Positions 4,254-5,423 of a stretch of 5,423 nucleotides of DNA are shown here, piece after piece. Each line of letters opens with the position of its first letter. The first letter of the stretch is position 1. The stretch comes from Christensenella sp. UBA7584 (GTDB taxonomy: Bacteria > Bacillota > Clostridia > Christensenellales > UBA1242). Under the pieces are notes generated by a model. It was not told where the DNA came from and made no database searches. It was given only the letters and a program-made list of their open reading frames with translations. The translations under genes and the position numbers were made by a program. Where the stretch lies: positions 1 to 5,423 of the forward strand of contig DLKQ01000029.1 of assembly GCA_002477805.1 (NCBI GenBank), written 5' to 3'.

Positions 4254-5423
4254 TTACAAATTTCCGTCACTAATTTTTAGATTCTCTGATATTTTCTCAG
4301 CTGATGTATCTTTTTTAGGCTCAAACACAATGATATTGTCTGAACACATCTTGACCTTTTTTGATTTTTGTTTTAGTTCTATATTTGCACAAAGAATGAT
4401 AAAAGGCAGTGCAATTCCTGTAGCAACAAATGTAATTGAAGGTGTAATCGTACTAAAGGCAAAATATGTCAAAAGAGCAATTAGTCCAATAAAAATTACT
4501 GGTATAATCATTTCGCGTAAAAGTGCTACCCAAAAGACCCTTTGTTTTCCTTTTTGTGTTACATTGAAAACTGGTTTTTTCCCAAACCAAGCCCTTGTCA
4601 CGCGGAGCATCATATATGGCAGATACGATGCAAAAACAAGAGTAAATGAAATCCAATAGATTGGGAGTTTCCAACATTCTTTTGTAAATAAAAATAAAGG
4701 CAAGTCTTTTACAAATGGGAAAATCGTATTAAAAGCAAACAATATACCTAGATAAGGCATAACCGAAAAGATATTCGTTCCAAGTATCGCTAAAACTAAA
4801 TTTGAAATAGTAAACAAAAAAATAATAAAAGGTATTTTATAATTTCCTATCTGTGCTATCTGAAAATCAAACCTAAGAAAGGCAGGTAGATTTTTAGATT
4901 TATAACAATCTTTCATATTCCTTTGGACTTCAACGTCCCCCTCATGCCACCTTAAACGCCTTTTTTTCGCAATTATATAATTAGGTGGAAACTCCTCCTC
5001 ACAGACAATTAGTGGACTATAATCAATTTGATATCCCCTTTCAAATAATTTTAACGAAAGAGCATAATCTTCAACAATACATTCAGGGAAAAAACCAACA
5101 TCAGCAATTGCTCTTTTGCTAATCATCATTCCGTGACCAATCAGTGCTGAAAACCCGAATTCTAGTTTTGAAGGTAAGGCAATAAAAGAATCCGTCTTTA
5201 CAAACACTTCTCCAAAAAATTGAAATAAATTTCGAGGTTTTTGTGCTGTGTGAACACATTGAAGCGCTCCAAGTTTTTCGTTATAAAAAAAATATTTTAG
5301 TGAGTCCTCAATGAAATTTTCAGGTATTTTTTCATCACTATCAAGCACAACAAAATAATCGTACTCATCTTGATGATTTTTCAGATAGTTATTTAGGTTT
5401 CCCGCCTTAAAACCAACTCTATT
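4254..5423 (-). CDS. GT2 membrane glycosyltransferase, C-terminal 389 aa (5' end off window)
   Basis: The reading frame is open to the window edge, so the true start is outside; a GTG at 5348 falls inside the conserved VVLDSD block and is not a start. In visible-residue numbers, the motifs are KAGNLN (6-11), the metal-binding DSD (28-30), GHGMMISKRA (96-105), VEDYALSLKL (117-126, acceptor-side Glu-Asp) and RLRW (156-159), where processive enzymes usually have QxxRW. VTQKG (288-292) resembles the VTPKG block after the membrane region of cellulose-synthase-like enzymes. Hydrophobic segments lie near 197-218, 221-238, 255-275, 305-325 and 329-347. The final 40 residues are a polar tail. It would use a nucleotide sugar at the inner membrane face to build a surface glycan or glycolipid; the product is unknown. 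It points toward the operon (convergent). Confidence 0.85.
   Translation of the reverse strand, partial: NRVGFKAGNLNNYLKNHQDEYDYFVVLDSDEKIPENFIEDSLKYFFYNEKLGALQCVHTAQKPRNLFQFFGEVFVKTDSFIALPSKLEFGFSALIGHGMMISKRAIADVGFFPECIVEDYALSLKLFERGYQIDYSPLIVCEEEFPPNYIIAKKRRLRWHEGDVEVQRNMKDCYKSKNLPAFLRFDFQIAQIGNYKIPFIIFLFTISNLVLAILGTNIFSVMPYLGILFAFNTIFPFVKDLPLFLFTKECWKLPIYWISFTLVFASYLPYMMLRVTRAWFGKKPVFNVTQKGKQRVFWVALLREMIIPVIFIGLIALLTYFAFSTITPSITFVATGIALPFIILCANIELKQKSKKVKMCSDNIIVFEPKKDTSAEKISENLKISDGNL

Noticed and set aside
4330..4659. Plus-strand open frame of 109 codons
   Set aside because: It is antisense to the membrane part of the GT2 gene; hydrophobic codons on one strand commonly give such mirror frames. 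No RBS was seen.

Overview
The window looks like a chromosomal segment of a low-GC Gram-positive anaerobe of the Firmicutes/Clostridia type. The evidence is strongly AT-rich DNA, tRNAs with an encoded CCA end, strong AAAGGAG/GGAGG ribosome binding sites, a TTG start, TGA used as a stop, and Clostridia-like protein families. The species cannot be named from the sequence.

Layout. (1) 1-180, minus strand: a tRNA patch. It holds the 5' part of a tRNA-Gln that runs off the window edge, the 3' half only of a tRNA-Asn starting exactly at the anticodon stem, an intrinsic terminator, and a complete tRNA-Gly(CCC) with its own promoter. (2) 166-976, plus strand: a 245-aa protein of unknown function. Its promoter appears to overlap the divergent tRNA-Gly promoter. 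(3) 1024-3405, plus strand: a tight three-gene operon with its own promoter. The genes encode a YhhN/TMEM86-type lysoplasmalogenase-like membrane protein, a gamma-glutamylcyclotransferase-like protein, and a soluble alkaline-phosphatase-superfamily phosphodiesterase. Gene spacing is 11 nt, then a 1-nt overlap. (4) 3406-4253: an 848-bp stretch without an intact gene. It contains the decayed remains of an IS200/IS605-type Y1 transposase on the minus strand, its folded 5' leader (a hairpin that would hide the ribosome binding site, a terminator-like hairpin and two more hairpins), and a degenerate GATA/TAGA tetranucleotide repeat. (5) 4254-5423, minus strand: the C-terminal 389 residues of a membrane GT2 glycosyltransferase. 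Its N-terminus lies beyond the window.

How the genes may work together. Lysoplasmalogenase-type enzymes release glycerophospho-headgroups from ether lipids, and NPP-type phosphodiesterases cleave phosphodiesters. A lipid or headgroup turnover role for the operon is therefore possible, but it is inference. The GT2 enzyme converges on the operon and is probably an independent cell-surface polysaccharide gene. I see no clear novel multi-gene system. The most informative signals are the broken tRNA-Asn, which looks like an attachment-site scar or rearrangement junction, and the IS200-like fossil that still carries its RNA control structures.
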